Part shown: positions 14,201 to 29,200 of the stretch, piece by piece
How positions within the stretch are numbered: the stretch's first letter is position 1
How the letters are laid out: the number at the start of each line of letters is the position of its first letter
Assembly (NCBI GenBank): GCA_002633005.1
Contig: NMRA01000426.1
Span: 30,974-94,973, forward strand
Source of the DNA: Phoronis australis
Taxonomy: Eukaryota; Phoronida; Phoronidae
Direction: 5' to 3'
Length of the DNA stretch: 64,000 nt
Notes under the pieces: model-generated
What the model saw: the letters and a program-made list of their open reading frames with translations, nothing else
Database searches by the model: none
Told to the model about the DNA's origin: nothing
Position numbers and translations under genes: made by a program

Positions 14201-17200
14201 TTGTTACCACCATACAGGATGGAGGTACTGTTCATTGTCTATCAAGTAGTTACCACCATACAGGATGGAGGTACTGTTCATTGTCTATCAAGTAGTTACC
14301 ACCATACAGGATGGACGTACTGTTCATTGTCTTATCAAGTTGTTACCACCATACAGGATGGAGGTACTGTTCATTGTCTATCAAGTAGTTACCACCATAC
14401 AGGATGGAGGTACTGTTCATTGTCTATCAAGTAGTTACCACCATACAGGATGGAGGTACTGTTCATTGTCTATCAAGTAGTTACCACCACCTTGCAAGTT
14501 GCCAACAGAAGTAAGAAGGGTAGTTAAACACAAACAACATCAACAGTACAGTGATGGCTATAAATAGGAGGTCAGTGTTACCAAGGAAAAAGTTCACCAC
14601 CTTACGTTCTTCTGTAAACTTGCTGTCAGAATAAATATTGATTAAGTAACTAGTAAGAAGAGATCCATTTTAAGTAGCCCAAAATTTGTGCATATGTACT
14701 TTTAAATCATGGGGTCAAACTTGTTGACATGTACTTTAACGTCAAAATCAATTTTTAAATGGTGTTTACAACTTTTGGTTCTGGGATCAAAGTACTCTAG
14801 AGATTCTAGAAAATTCTGGGAATAAACTGTAACAGCCAATGATATGATTGGATATGATCATGTGGTTTTTATTAACCAATCACTAAATTATAAGTAGAAC
14901 ATTATAATATGAGCTTATAAGTCAACAAGATATTCAGATGGGCTATAGTAGCTGAAGCATGACCACTTGCTACAGTGTACAGAGGAAATTGTACGACAGA
15001 GCCATCTCGTGGAAGATTCTAGAAAGGATCTTGGCAAGGGCAAAGGTTAACGAACAGGAAGTTAACTAAGAGCTTGTCACTTGCATGGTGGGTAGTAAGA
15101 TACTCCCTGAAGTGTTGCGTCACCAGCTGAAATTGCCTGCAAGTGTTGCATCACCAGAGACGGTGACCAGCAAATACACTGTCGCTATACAGTGTGTGTA
15201 GTTCGAAGATTCACCAACAGGACAGACATCCAACAAGTGGAGTCCTAGCTTGGATAGCAGATAAGACATATGATTATTTTGGTTGATTGATTAAAGTAAT
15301 CTTTAAAGAGGGCGCTAGCGTAGTTACTCTTCTTTGTAGTTGATTACTTAAATAACAACAGGTTTCACTTGTCTAATTAGGGGTTATCATTTAATAATTT
15401 AATTACTGGATTTAATTATTCATTCTCCATCTACGCACAATCTCAAAGCATAGCTACCTTTCAAACAAACCACCTGTCAATCGTCTAACACTTGCTCTGC
15501 ACAATGTTCTCTGCAAGAACGTCAGAACAGTGCATTCATTCAGGCACTCACCATGGATACATTTTACTCACTGATGGTAACTACAACTTGTGTTCCAAGT
15601 GGACATGCATTGTACTCACCATGGTAACTGCTTCCGTCTTCCACCTAGAAGCATTGTATTGCACTTTGAACTTCAATAAGGGCTCGTAGTAAAATTGGAA
15701 GTTCCAGGATAACTCAACAGTGTCACTGGACAAAGCCCTAGCTGTCACAGCCTCCATTTTATTTGCTAGCACTGCAAAAGAAAACAAAAACTTTTTGTAC
15801 AATTCTAAGTGTTTCCAATGTGAGGACAGGTTGATGTAGGCCTCAACTGGAGGTTTGTGGTAGGTTAGGGTAATGACTATAATCAGATAGAGCTCTAGTG
15901 ACACAAAGTATTCATTCCATCAGTATGGAATCCCATGCTAGAGTCGCGTGAAAACAAGTAGTAAGTGAACTATTTCTTAATTAGAGATGACTGCATGAAG
16001 CACTATGACAGACTTGATACAGTAGGTGGGTAACGTCACATTATGGGACTTCAGGGATACAGTAGTTAGGCAATGCCACATTACATTTCATGGCAATATC
16101 GCACCCATTAGCATTTCTCTCAAAATAGACTCCCAACAGATGGGTTTATTGAGAGAGTTACAGTGTCATTGTTCTGCATATTAGGCAAAAAATGTCTCAT
16201 TGTCTATTTTTACAAAGGTTAGTCTAAAACTTTTGAAGAAAGTGTCAATTTAATGCGAATGCCAGAAAAAGCCCCTTTTTATGGTGTCAAGCCTTAAGAA
16301 AAAGTAGGTAAAAATCCTAATAAGCTCCATGATCCTCTCAAACTTTGAAGTACCTCTAAATGGACCTACTTATGCTGTGCTTGTCCACACCCACTCTATA
16401 GATGAACTCAGTCACATGACTCATTAGTGGCATCTCTATGACAACCTGCAGGAAGTTGGGTACATGAACGGGGTAACCATGGAGCTGACAGCTGAAGTAG
16501 AACCAGTCAGCTGATGTCCAGTTGGTGTAGTCAGGACACTCAAAGTATTCGGCACGACTGAAACCAATATAGCAATTATCACTGAACACTGAATATTAGA
16601 AAACCTCCCATACTGAACCCACAGTCAAATATTCTCCCAGTGGCTAAAAGAGCTGCTTTGTGTTGCACAATTTCAGTCTGTATCATGGTCTTGTGCCTAA
16701 TTCAGTTACACTTAAAGCACACATCTGGGGTGTCAAGTTTCTGCACAAAGCAGTTTACAAGCAGAATGTATTCTGTGACTCACCGAATCAATTTTTGTTA
16801 CGTTTGTAAAAGTGCCAATTTACAATTTAACAGTGTACAGCCACAACAGACCTCTCTCGCTTACTTATAGGCATTGGGTTCAAATCTGAAGTGATGAGGT
16901 TAGCCAAGACTGAACATTCCCCACCATAGTAAGCAAAACATGGGTCCACTCATCTCAGGAGAAAACTTGGCTCTTATCACATATACAGACTTCAAGCAAT
17001 TAACCGGATGTTAAGCTATAATACATAAACATGTCATTTGCATAGTAGTCCACTAAACCTGACTCCAAAATCAATCAACGGAACTCATTTCTATCCACAA
17101 TGTAAAATCTTGTCATCACAGGGTGACCCTAAAAATGTTGCTCGGCACACTTTTCTTTCATAAATGTATTTCTAAAAATTCACAACAAAGACGAGCAAAA

Positions 17201-20200
17201 TCTATGAGTGGACAGGATTTTGAACATAATGTTGGATTGTCATCATTTTATTGCTTAAAATTTGCAATTAGGTTCAAGCACACTTGAGCTACATGACCAT
17301 TGCCTTTAGGGGTGCAGTAACCTCCTATATTGTAATACAGGTAAAGACCTTTGTACTCTTCAAAAGACACAGCTGGGCAGGCGAGGTACGTAATATTGGC
17401 CATTGATGGGTCAATGTTGAGATTCTCAGCTAGTTTATAACGAAGAGCTTGAGAACAAAGTGTGTTACAAGGGATTAGTAATAAATTCAGAAAAATAAAC
17501 CTAACCACTTATACCTTCATGAATACAACAAGATATAGAATGTAATGCAAAACAAGTATTTAAATACAAGACAAAGACAATAAATACACTGCAGGAAAAC
17601 TTACAAATAAATGATTAGATGAGAATAAATAATGAACACTATTTCCAACAAGAGCAACGCGGAGCGTTGAAATGCACCCACGAATGCATTGCAAATGGCT
17701 TGTTTTAGGGTTATTTATTTGTATCATAAAAATGGCCACTAGATGGCACAAAAAATACAATCCATCCAAAAACAGGAACATGCTATATTTCATAAAAATC
17801 TGTTAGAGAAACAAAGGAAAACAGAATAAAATGAAATTGCCACTAGTGGGCACAGTGTCCGTTGGATCTGCCTGAAAGTCGTCGTCTGTTGTTATCTTCA
17901 TAAAAATACACTAATTAAATTTAATAAAGGTCCTGCCGTAGATTTAGGAGATACAACTATGGGCGCAAAACAAAACTACCACTTGCAGGCGCCACGGTAG
18001 TCAGTCAAAGGTCGTCTTCACACTGAGAACATATATGCCAATTTTCAAATGATTTGGTTGATACAGGGATGGACGCCAAAAACAAGATTTTAAAACAGCA
18101 ATAAAATTGCCACTAGGAGGCACACCGGTAGTCGGATCCGTCCAAAAGTCTTCATCTTCCGTTGTTAACATCATATAAATATACTAACACAATTTCGTAA
18201 AGATCCCGCCAACGGTTTAATAGATACAGCCATAAGCGCAAAAAACAAAACAAAACTGCCACTAGAAGGCGCCACAGTAGTCGAAATCGTCAGAAAATCA
18301 TCGTCAACCGTCTTCTACATAGTAAGCACATACATGCCAATTTTCACAATCATCCTTTGAGCGGTTTGGTTGATAGAGGTGTGGATGCACAAAAACAGAC
18401 TCGAAAACACTAAAAATGGCCACTAGGTGGCGCAAACTATGTCGAATCCATCTGAAAACGGGTAAATAGCTTCATCTCACTAATAGGTGCCTACATACCA
18501 AATTTCATGAAAATCCGTTCAAGACTTTTGAAGATACAAAGGTAAGTGTAAAAAACTAAAATTGCCACTAGGGGGCACACCGGTAGTCGAATCCGTCCGA
18601 AAGTTCGCACATGCCGTTCCATTCATGAATGGAACATATGTGCCAAATTTCATGAACGTATGTCAAAGGGTTTTGGAGATAAAGCAGCGGACGGCAGACG
18701 GACGCCGCCCGGACGGACGGACGGAGATGACGGCATAATGCGTCCACTATTGGTTCGTTTGTGTTACTGCCACGAGTTTGGTCAGCTCCTGGCTCCCATA
18801 GGCTAATGATTTTTACGTGTCATGGGGCTCCTTTGTTCTCAGTAAAGTTATATTTCCTGCTATCAGTACTTCGCTTTAGCAGCACTTGGGTTCGAGTCTA
18901 ATCTCTTCATTTTTTCCCACCCTCTACCACCCTATCCTTTGGGTAGTTCCTCTTACCTGAGTGCTGGCGCTTTTTATTGCCCATCTTTCCAGAGATTATT
19001 ATTTTATCTTTATGTTATTTGTACACTCATATTTCTGTACCTTATCAGTCATAATAAATGACCTTATATCGCCTATACATGGTCTCCTTTGTATCTCTGG
19101 AAACGGAGCTTGCGACGCACCTATTATTTTCGGGACATATTCAGAGCATAAATGACACATCCCAATAGGTTGGTTGTACTTACAATGCAATTATTTTAAC
19201 TGAAATACAATTTTAATATAAAAGATAAGCACTATATCTAATCACACAGTGTTTATTTTAAAAACATACATACGAATACATAATTATAATAGGGAAAAGG
19301 AAACAACTTTGTCTGAGAAAATAAAAATGACTGTACAGTAGTCTAGTTTATAAAAAATAATATTGGGAATCTAGTGAAGATCTGTTAACAAATACACATC
19401 ATAAGTGCTGCATATGAACATATATAAATACCACAAATTCTATCTTACATTATCTACACCTAACAAAATATAATCTACAAAATACTTATTATCGGAGGAA
19501 GAAACAGACCAGTAACATTGTGATAATAGGAAAACATTATGCATACCTTTAATCACAATTGGTTTTGGCCAAATTATGAGTATGAATTTCAAAATCGGCG
19601 CATATGTAAACAACGGCATATTTATCGACATTTTGATTTATTGTCTCCCAAGAAAAAATTCACAACATTCCAATCAGGTGATATAGGTGTTGAACATACT
19701 GTACAGGTACCGAAGAGACAATAAACCGAAACATCAAACAATATATTGTTCACATGTGCGCTGATTTTAAAGTTCCTACCATACCTTTAAGCCTGGTATT
19801 TAGGTCATGGCAGAAATATAATTTCTCACCTCTATATTACTTGGTTTCATATTCCAATAAAAGATAATACATAGGTTTTTTCTGATACGCAACCTATCTT
19901 AACTGTTCTTTTGCTTTTGCCAACCAGCCATAACCAAAATACGAATTACAGTCAGCTAACAACTGCTAAGTTTAAAAAATTAAAATATTCTTTTGTTCAG
20001 GCTAAAATGCAAAGATCACGACATTACAAATATACAGTAAATCTGGCTCAAGCATCCCCTACATAATTTATTTATTTATTTTAATAGTTAAAATGAGTGT
20101 AGCCTCTTCAGTAACAGCACTGCAGCTTTTCAAGGGGGCAAACATCAATAGCAACAAAGTAGTATAACAATAATTAGACACAGGTAACAAAGCAGCAATT

Positions 20201-23200
20201 ATTATAACAGGTAGAGGATGAAACTTTGACCAAGTGAGATGAAATAGAGATACTAATTAGTGAGAACATGTGCAATAATGAAAAATGACATAATTAAGAA
20301 AGGCAAGGTTTAAGGATGGGTAAGTAAATTACAGCCACTAATTAATATTAAGTCTGACAGTATTAATCGGGCTAAGAGAGTTCCATATTGTAGCAGCAGC
20401 ATAAATAAAAGATCTCCTTTTGGAGATGTCACGTCAACGACACTGTGTGATATACTGACAGACTGCCAAAAGTTTGGACTTAAAACTGGAAATTTCAAAA
20501 AAATGAATGAAAAAAATCACATAGCTTTCAAAACTGAAGCAAAGTTTAAATAACGATGTTCATATTGCACTTCTCTATAGCACAGCTCAAAACTAGCACC
20601 AAGCAAACAGCAAGGCACTGCCACAACCCACAATGGTATATATTGTACCTACATTTCGAGAACCAGTTTTCTTCATTGAACAAATGACATCAAACTGGTT
20701 CTCAGAATTTTTCATGTATGCTGCAGTTAACCCAATGTATCAAGAACTGTGAAATGACGTTTGTAGCTGGCATTATGTTCTCGCATTGTATCACTCCTAA
20801 GTCTTCCTTAGCTACTTCTTGCATAAAAACATTCATGTATTTTATAACCCTTGTTTGTTCTTCATCTTGTGTTAAGTAGTTCACTGTGTCACCATCACCC
20901 AATGGACACTCTGCTTTGTTTTCCTTTGACAATTCCACTGACTGAAAAATGGCATACGAAGTTAGAATTCATAACACGTACCCGACTCCATTCACTTTTC
21001 CTCAAAGGCAAGTACGAAACACGAAGTCTACAGATTAGGAAAAATATTAGTTACAACAAATAAGACTGTAATTTTACATTTTTTAACGTTAAAGGTTTCA
21101 TCACTTTTGAATACAATTATTGAAGCCTATGAAAATCTATTCGGCGTCAATCACACAAACACCCCACCCCCACCAAATTTTCCGCTGCTGAATGTGTGTG
21201 TTTACAAGTGCAACTTAAACCTATAATGAATGAACACTGGACCCCTAGGTCAACAGTTCAGCTGAATTAATAGAACTCTCAAAAACATCAGTCATTAGGG
21301 GTAGGTTAGGCAATTACATCAGTCATTAGGGGTAGGTTAGGCAATTACATCGCTCTGAATGCCGAGGAAATTGTGTGAAATCACGCCTGTTGACGAACAA
21401 AAAGTCCAAGGAACACGAATCTTACAAATTCCATCTGATATCTCCCATGCTGTTTTTGCAAGTGTCACGCGCCAGGTTACGCGCTTCACTCAGTTTCGCG
21501 CTTATCCTTGCCTAACTCACGTCAGTTGAAATAGTTTGTGGTTATCGCGCGCAATGAAAACGTTAACGGTGACTAAAAGGTGGAGTTGGAATTCTTCGCC
21601 AAAGTCATCTTACTTCCTATAAACATGCTTCATGGAAGATATGTACGGAACCAGAAAGGATCGCTGAAAGTAAGCATGTTTTAAGAGAAAATTTTAAGCA
21701 CAAAATGCATTTTTGACGATATGAAACCTCTTCATCATTTAAGCGGATTTCGCCTACCCCCTCGTGTAAAATACTCGGGACGAAATCATTAGGCCTATAG
21801 AAAGTTACGGTGAGTAATGTAGCTCCTACCCAGTACCCTGTCAGCTGAGGGTCTACGTGTTGCCTAGGGGCAAGCCAACTTACATGGGAACGGGCTTTTG
21901 AGAAACAATTGATACGGTTAAGGCCTGTAATAATTTCACATGCAATTCAATTCATTTTCGACCCATAACAAAAACAGTAGACCTAACGCTCAAGACGTAA
22001 TACGTTCAAATGCACACCATTCTCTGATTTTATCCTGTCACTGTCTTCTTTGCCTTTAGTACTTACCTCTAGCCGCTTGAGCCTTGTAGTAGATAGTGTT
22101 GAAGTTCACTTGAGTCCACCTCTCTTTCGAGTTTTATGTACAGGCTAGTCAGGAAACTTAACAAGTGCTTACATGCTCATCCGATCAGTGCCTCGCTGCC
22201 CTGTAGCCACACTTATCCAAGCTTGGCACTTCTCGTCTACTTTGAAAAAATCCGCCATCACATACTACCTGCTCAGACATCACGATAACTGAACCACGTA
22301 GGATTGTTTACTTCGGGAAATGACGGATGTATACCAACGATTAAAAACAAGTTCTCAGTTGCTATTCATTTTAAAACAATATATTTCTCATTATTGTGTA
22401 ATATGGGACTTGCGTTTTATTGCAAAAAATTGATTGTGGTACATTTTGGCCTTTTGGTTGGAAATTATAAGTTGCCTTGAGGAGATGAATCACAAGTTCA
22501 TACCCTTTGTAAATTCTTATGCTCTGCTCGTACACAAGGTGATAAATTCTTACATAAATAAAAACTTCACTTTCCTGCCTAGAAAGAAAATTCAAAGTTC
22601 TACAATGCTTAGTTTCTCGAGAGAAATTCGGTTAAGCAGGTACATTTTTTAAATAAACTTTATTTTTTTTCTAAGTCGACAGGCCCGTAGTTTTATGGCA
22701 TAATGAAGTTTCATTAAAGGATTTCGTACATGGCCATGCAGCCCAAGCAGCTGGACTGAATTCAATGGGCTATTGCGTTCGCATTAGCTAACTCCAACCG
22801 TCAAACGAAGGTCGTCCGAAGGTCAATTTTTAGCTGGGAAGGGTCCGTCATGATAACATGAAACTAACCAAGCCACAGCAAGATGCATTATCTTGAGCAA
22901 GAACATGTTTTACTTACTGGTGAAATGTATATTTAACTTCAATGACCTTTGTGGGTTTTTTCACAAAGTTAGATGGGTAAGACCATGTACAGTTCAGTCG
23001 ACTTGTCTGGTAGTCGATGCATGTCATGTTGGCACGATACGGTGCTTCTGTAAAATGACACAGTATGGCAGAGTAAGCTTCACCTTGACAACAACCACAA
23101 CACATCACCCATAGGCATAACTAACTTAGAATCAAACCACTCTCTGTCTCACACAATATGGAATGTGGTGAGAGATAGGGCACCATGTAATCAACAGATG

Positions 23201-26200
23201 TAATAACAGACAACAGGAAACGGGACGGTCCCGGATTACACAGGGACACTTGAATTTTGAGCAATTTACCCACAATGCTGCAAACATCCGTCAAGCAGTT
23301 TTCTGGCGTTTTTTCTGAATTGGGAGTTTCTCTGCTTGTTTGTTGGTGCCTTGCTTTTTTCAAATTTTTAACTACAAAAATGGCATTCAACCTTCCATTG
23401 AATGCATAGTTTTACTGCTGTGCAGTGGGCTGCACCTCTGATGACAGAAAGTTGGACAAACTTGAGAAGTATCCGTGGATGCAAAATTTTCCAACACAAT
23501 TCCTAGAATCAGCCATTTATGAAACAAGGCCAGCATAACCATGCACTCTCCTAACTTAAGACAAACGAGATTTCTACAGGAGACCCATCCTACTAGTCAA
23601 CCACAAAGGCCTTAACTCAATAAAATAAACTGTATTAAGATTCACCGTCGATTCCAATACTCACTGAATACCAAACATGTTACAATGCCAATATCCACTC
23701 TGTGGTAATGTCCGATTCACCTGTGATATTCACTTAAAAAATAACAAACATTCAACAAAAGTGAATCCTCACCAACGACAGCCAAAATCTGATTGCCAAC
23801 AAGGTTATGAAAGAGGTCTGAATGACGAGTTTCATTAACCTTGCACCTGATAAGCTTCCCATCATCCATCAAAGTAAGACCCGGTATTCTTGCCTCAACT
23901 GTATCCTCTGACAACACGGTTATGAACTCCTGAGGAATACAAATACAACTTGATGACAAACAAACTTTCCTGCTCATGTGAGGCAGTTGTTACACTGAGT
24001 AACATCTGATAATGTGTATGAGAAAGCAGACTGAAGTTGTACGAAAATAATACGTAAAATAAGATGGTTAGTAGCTAGACACTTTAACAATTAAAACCAT
24101 AATCTAGTTTCAATTCATTGCTTGTGACTGCAGGCAGACATAAGAAGGCACTGTTAAAAGGTATCAAGTTTGGTCAAAGTCAATAATTTTCTCCAAGATT
24201 GAATTTGCTTGCAAACCATTGCTCAGTGAGGTTCAAGAACCTATTGTTCAGTGAGATTCAAAAAGCTAACCATTGCTCAATCAGCTTCAAAACATTAAAG
24301 GAGAATGCCACTCGATTTAATTAGTCTTTTTTGCCGTCTTAATCGGTCTATATCCACATCGCCTCACATACGGTCGCCCTTACCTTGCCAAGAGGTGTCG
24401 CGTTAACCTGTGAGGAAGGTAAGAAACGACGCTGGCGACGTCAGTGGTTCATATGCAGAATGAATGCCGCTATGTTGCGGTGCATCCTTCCCGCTTGTTC
24501 GAACTAAGCAGCTGCGAGGAAAGCGGGTATATCGTTTTTTTATACTTCCTCAAGAGTCCGAAACGCTTAGGAAGTGGCTCATGGTAGTGAAGAATGAAAT
24601 ATACGCTGTAAAAAGCAAGTATGAGGCCGTGAAACATCTCCGTGTCTGTGGCCTGCAGACGCCAACAGTGCCTGACGCGGAATCAGATGCCGGCTTACCA
24701 AATAACCATACGTTCCGTTGTCTGAGCTTGTTCACAGCACCTCTCTAGTATTTTTTCATCACTGTATTCCTGTTCAAATCGATAGCCTGTAAAACTTAAC
24801 GATCCAACTGCGAAGTCAGGACTGATGAGCTCTAGCTCGTCCTAAGTCGGGATTACAAGTTGCCATGTTGGCGTTTGTTACTAAGCGTTCTGTTTCAAAA
24901 TGAATTATTCTCACCCTAACCAACTGAAACTAAAAGTCTGTCTCATTAGAGGCAATTTGTAATGCCTTTGGAGTGTTCGTGAGTGCAAATGATTTGAGAA
25001 GCCAGCAATGAATGAATCACTGCGTTACCAGCTTTAGGTGCTATAAAACTAATTGACGGGACACCGAGGCCGTGTGAGTTCATGCTAATTTAGTGTTTGC
25101 TAGCAGAAACTGTTGTGAAGCAACTTGATTTCCATCCCACGGTCAGGTATTAGGGGAATCTTTATTTACATTTACATTACTCAAATATTGATTGTCAATG
25201 TACAACTTCTGCCAAAGCGGAACCCGAGTGAATTGGCGGCACCCGATGAGTAAGCAGATTTGCAGTTTCGTGGCCAATTCAGCAACATAATCACGTGCAC
25301 ATTACTTTGGCTCACTAATATAGTATTTTCTTGACTGGAAGTTTAGTTTCCACTGAACTTTGGCTGGTTTATGTTTGTGATGTCTGATCAGTTTCCGAGC
25401 CACTGTCGGGGATAACGAGTCACTATTGAATCCACCGCCGGCTGCGACGGGCCTGATCGGGCTCCGAGCCACTGGCCAGGCTAACAAGCGTTTTGTGTTT
25501 AGAACTCAAAAAATCACAAGTCTAAACAACACAGATCTAGGTTCTCCTGTCTGTATCTCACGGAAAATACATTGAAATTATCTCCGAACAGACCCCAAAC
25601 TCCTGCTACGGACCTTATTGGCCTACCGAACTTTGTAGGCTACAGTGTGTCCTAATACCAATAAATCCGTAAGACCAAAATAAAACAACACGTTTTTATA
25701 AGAACTCGGTGTATTTTTAAGGGTTTTACATTGAAGTTTGATGATTTATTGGTGTTAAACGATGACTTCAAGCTATAAGCCGACACACTAACCCGTGTTG
25801 TGAACTGCTGAACAGACTGCGCATGAAACCGATGACGTCATGGGATAATTTCAACACCTCCGTCTGCCGTCAGGTGTCAGGTAACGCAACCGTACGTGTC
25901 GTTATGGAGTAGAACTACTCGATCTAAATTAGGTTGTTTTTTGGGTGGCATGCTCCTTTAAAACATTAGGTGAGTAAGGTAAATCAAACTTGCCAAAATA
26001 TCATGAATGAGTTTGTTGAGTAGTCACTTTTTCAACATCGAACAAGCTTGAAAAAGCTAGCCGATTGGCAATTATTGCTGTGGACGTTTGAATCCACGAT
26101 TGATAAGTCAGTTCAGTAAGTGGCACACGATTGATATTTCACTATAGGCAGCCCTTTGTTGTTAAATTACGAGTATTTTTCAGAAAAACCCTGTGCGAAA

Positions 26201-29200
26201 ACTCGCCGTCTGATGCGTTGCTGCCTCGTGATTGCCAATAGGTCAACTTGAATTCTTGAGTAAAAATATAGTTTCGACTCAACAAATTACCTTAAGTCCT
26301 ACTTAAGTTTTCAAAATGGCGTCCCTAGGATTTTTAAGTTCCTGTTGAGTTGGGATTAACTGCATTATTAATGTCCAAATCTGCACTAAATTGCTAGTCA
26401 AAGAGTAAACGCCATGTAACGATCTAGGTGTGCATTCTAAGTAAAGAAATTAACACAATTAAGCACTAAAGCAGAACATGTTTTATTTAGCACTTGTTGA
26501 TCTCATCTGCTAAAAAAAGTTTGAGAATTGTCTCGGTAAGGCCGATATTGAGTCGTCGGGTGACTGGATGCGTGACAGTCTAACAGTTACTTTTCGGGAG
26601 ATTCGAGAGGTTTAAGGGTGCGGACGTGTTCACTATCGGTGGGTCATTTTGACTTTAAAAACACCAATTACGATTAATTTAATAAATTCCTCCTAAAAAT
26701 AACGCAATTTTTTTTACGGCATTAAAAACTTTTGGAAATAAGTGCCAGTATTTATTTCTTGCTGATGCTATACTACACGTTTCATGAATAGATAGTTCGC
26801 AAGGACTAATTTTTGATAACAGGTACTTGTATGTAGCGCGCACTTCCTGGCCACATACTTTTAACAAAGGTCAAGTTTTTATAGTCTTCGAATCACTGAT
26901 TTCACGTATACAAAGAACTTTGGATTCCTGTCGAGGGAGAAGATCTGTACAGGAAAGATACAATACAATCACTTTGAAAAATGCACTGCATATGTTCTGA
27001 AAGGCCAGACCATAATAGGGCACGTCCCTCGCAAAATCAGCAAAACGTTTGCGTTCTTTTTGAAGCAAGGCGGAAGTTTGAAGTGTATAGTCACGGCTAA
27101 ATACTGACGTAGTGGTGATGCTCGTGGTCCACAAACTCCGCGCACAATTATATTTTTTCAGGACTGTCGAATCTTATTGATAGATTGAAGACGTTCTGTT
27201 ATTAAGAACTGTAGGTAAGGTATTGTTCGCATGTACACGGCGTTCATGGATTGGGCGTTTATTTTAGCAAAGTCTGAAAACGCTTTGGGGTGTGTTTATA
27301 GGGGCATGGGCGCTTATTAGGGCAAATACGGTATATCTGTTTAGGAATCATACATACCGGTAGTTTCAACACTAAACTTATTCTCAGTTTTGGGTTACTC
27401 TTGAGATCTGAGAGTGTAATTTGTTTTTCAAACCACCAAGTCTTTGTTGCATTATTAGACTGCACAAAATAAAGAATGATTGAGATACAATAGCTTGTGT
27501 TAGTACCATAATTCAAACTAACTGTTATTCTCAACGTAAATGACGTATGAACGTATTCGCACATGACCATGTAGGTTGCGCATTACACTTCGGAGCGGTA
27601 AAATAAAGACAGTCATGTACCACATTTTTAGAAAAATTATTTTAGCTGAAGGTGTGCAGTAACAGATTGAACAATATTGGCAAACATTGAACAATATTAG
27701 TCAAACTTGAACAATCTGACACACTTATGAGCTGGAATAATTTTGCTCAGTGCAGATTATTCAAGCTTGATGAAGTTAGTGTCAATCATTTAAGAAAGGC
27801 ATGCATAACTTCAATGTAAGAGAGGTTATTAAAAGCACAACAGAGAACAAACCTTTGAAAGATTTCTCCAACCCAAGCTGATGTATAGCCTCGATGAGTT
27901 ATCTCTATGGCACATAACATTTATCTTACATGTAACATTCAGGTCTTGTCCAGCTATTACTTTTGGGTCATTGGGCATCAGCTCATCTCCTTTACAATAC
28001 AAGAAAAGTCAGGCTTAGTTGCCTTAAAACTAATTAAAACTGATGGGACGGTCTTTATGATCTACAGCGTATCTGTAGACACCAATGAAAGGAAACATGT
28101 TTTAGTTGAGGGGAAGCTCTACAGTATATCTGTAGACACTCTGGAACGAGATATGGCTGAGTTGGTGGGAAGGTATACAATACATCAGTAGACACTCTAG
28201 AAGTAGATATGGTCGAAGTTAATTTTTCTAATTTTCAGACGATTTCTCAATCGATGAACATCGGCAGATTACCAGGCGATGTTGTCTGATACAGACTGCG
28301 AACTGTCCAAAGGTAAGCTGGTTTCCTGTTGCTTTCATACAGCTGACTGGTTCTACCATCCATGCATCTTTAGGCTGGAAATTGCATGTTGAATAGGAAG
28401 ATTTGCATGGAGCCTTTACTGTAGAAACAAGCTTGTGCAGAACAAAGGTGCTCCTTATCATTGCAACTGACACATGGAATGAACATGTAATCACATTATT
28501 GTAGGAAGTTGCTGAGCAGTATAACTGATCTTTAGTGATACATCATCCATAAGTGCTTGTGCAGCAAATGTAAGTCTAAGATGATGCAGGTGATCAGGTG
28601 TTTACTACTGGGCTTTTCTAATTAATTTTCAAGGAGAGAATAAAAATAGAGCATCAAGATTACATTCAGTGTTGTTTTGGTGTCATCTTTAAGTTGATCA
28701 ATTTGATTGTTCATCAACTGCATATTAAGTTCATTCACAGTGGCTGAACATCTAAGTTCTTAAACAGACCGTGAACTGAGAAATTCAACTGTGCCTGTTA
28801 GTAATTGTGAACTGATCAAGAAATATAACTCCATGAAGTACATGCACATTTTAAGAATTTATAACAGCCAGGAAAATTAAGTACGAATGAATATGCTATA
28901 ACTGGGAGATGTTTGTAATGATCAACAACCACACATTGTAACAGAAAGAACTTAGAAAGTTTTCACATGCTTGTAAAAAGAAAAGATTGAGGATCTTTCT
29001 AATAATCAATCAAGATATACCAAATACTACCACACAACAGAAAGAAGTAAGTTTTCATGTGTTTGCAAAAAGAACACAGAGAGATGTTTGCAATGAATAA
29101 GTACAAAATAACATCTTTTAGATTTATATTCAGTGCACAAGCGCTTATAACTAACATATCACTTAAGATCGGCAAGCTGCATTGATAAATAATGCCATTA

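Noticed and set aside
13935-14480. Overlapping frames of repeated VVTTIQDGGTVHCLS-type peptides
   Set aside because: All are readings of the 46-base minisatellite in staggered frames.
27868-27892. Possible 25-base receptor exon (ATCAG...AAAG then GTTTGT)
   Set aside because: Would shift the phase so that the next exon reads a stop; exon 2 joins exon 3 directly in phase 0.
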